5,497 bases of DNA from an uncultured Candidatus Saccharibacteria bacterium (GTDB taxonomy: Bacteria; Patescibacteria; Saccharimonadia; Saccharimonadales; UBA4665): assembly GCA_903925195.1 (NCBI GenBank), contig CAIYEO010000065.1, forward strand, positions 1-5,497. Reading direction: 5' to 3'. The translations under genes were made by a program, and so were the position numbers. Positions 5,274-5,497 of the stretch are shown piece by piece (the first letter of the stretch is position 1; each line of letters begins with the position of its first letter). The notes beneath the pieces are model-generated. The model was not told the DNA's origin. It searched no databases and saw only the letters and a list, made by a program, of their open reading frames with translations.

Positions 5274-5497
5274 ATGAAAAAAACTATTTATTTAGATTAT
5301 GCTGCAGCAACTCCAACCGATGAAGCTGTTGTGAAGGCAATGATTCCATTCTTTAATAATCTTTTTTTTAATCCATCTGCAACATATTCTCCAGCCTTAG
5401 AAGTAAAGCGAGCATTAACCGAAGCTCGTAAAAAAATTAGTTTCCACTTAGGTGCAAAACCCGAAGAAATAATTTTTACAGCTGGTGGCAGTGAAGC
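5274..5497 (+). CDS. Cysteine desulfurase (IscS/NifS family), N-terminal part
   Basis: The gene runs off the window after 74 complete codons. The N-terminus YLDYAAATPTDEAVVKAM (6-23) matches the PLP-dependent class V aminotransferase start YLDYAATTPVDP. FFNPSATYSPALEVKRAL matches the FGNPSSxHxxG region, and EEIIFTAGGSEA (63-74) matches EIIFTSGGTEA, whose residues bind the PLP phosphate. The enzyme removes sulfur from cysteine as a persulfide for Fe-S clusters or tRNA thiolation. The PLP lysine and persulfide cysteine lie beyond the edge. The usual GNPSS glycine is Phe and the SSxH histidine aligns with Tyr. No SD precedes the ATG at 5274, but family alignment supports this start. The IscS versus NifS subtype, and so the gene symbol, cannot be settled from this fragment. 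Confidence 0.92.
   Translation, partial: MKKTIYLDYAAATPTDEAVVKAMIPFFNNLFFNPSATYSPALEVKRALTEARKKISFHLGAKPEEIIFTAGGSE

Overview
The window reads as a compact, AT-rich bacterial chromosome segment with every recognised gene on the + strand and short or absent intergenic gaps. The standard genetic code fits: TGA ends the ABC ATPase gene and no reading frame needs it as a sense codon. Three features suggest a reduced-genome lineage of the Candidate Phyla Radiation, perhaps Saccharibacteria (TM7): a short cysteine-free methionyl-tRNA synthetase, weak or missing Shine-Dalgarno (SD) sequences at several starts, and small unnamed proteins packed between housekeeping genes. This placement is a judgement from gene style; no marker here proves it.

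Layout. Positions 1-212 hold no gene, but a plausible promoter and a structured leader precede a glycine-rich RRM RNA-binding protein (213-560). A 58-bp gap holds a perfect 14-bp palindrome and a 12-bp-stem hairpin. Next is a two-gene ABC-2 exporter: the ATPase (619-1542) and a six-helix permease (1539-2324), overlapping by ATGA. An 89-98-bp gap carries a clean sigma70-type promoter embedded in a dyad. It serves metG (2423-3889), which is joined without a gap to a TatD-family hydrolase (3896-4663), the same pairing as metS-yabD in Bacillus subtilis. Downstream are an acidic 58-aa ORF (4681-4857), a basic Trp-rich 118-aa protein of unknown function (4876-5232), and the first 74 codons of a cysteine desulfurase (5274 to the window edge).

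How they fit together. The RRM protein is probably a condition-responsive RNA chaperone with its own leader. The ABC pair is an export pump with no local regulator gene. metG and tatD form a translation/nucleic-acid housekeeping unit. The two small unknown genes may be read from the same transcript. The desulfurase probably supplies sulfur for tRNA thiolation or Fe-S clusters. I found no mobile element, CRISPR array, tRNA or rRNA. The least explained part is the acidic/basic small-protein pair between tatD and the desulfurase, followed by the dyad symmetries in front of the ABC operon and metG.
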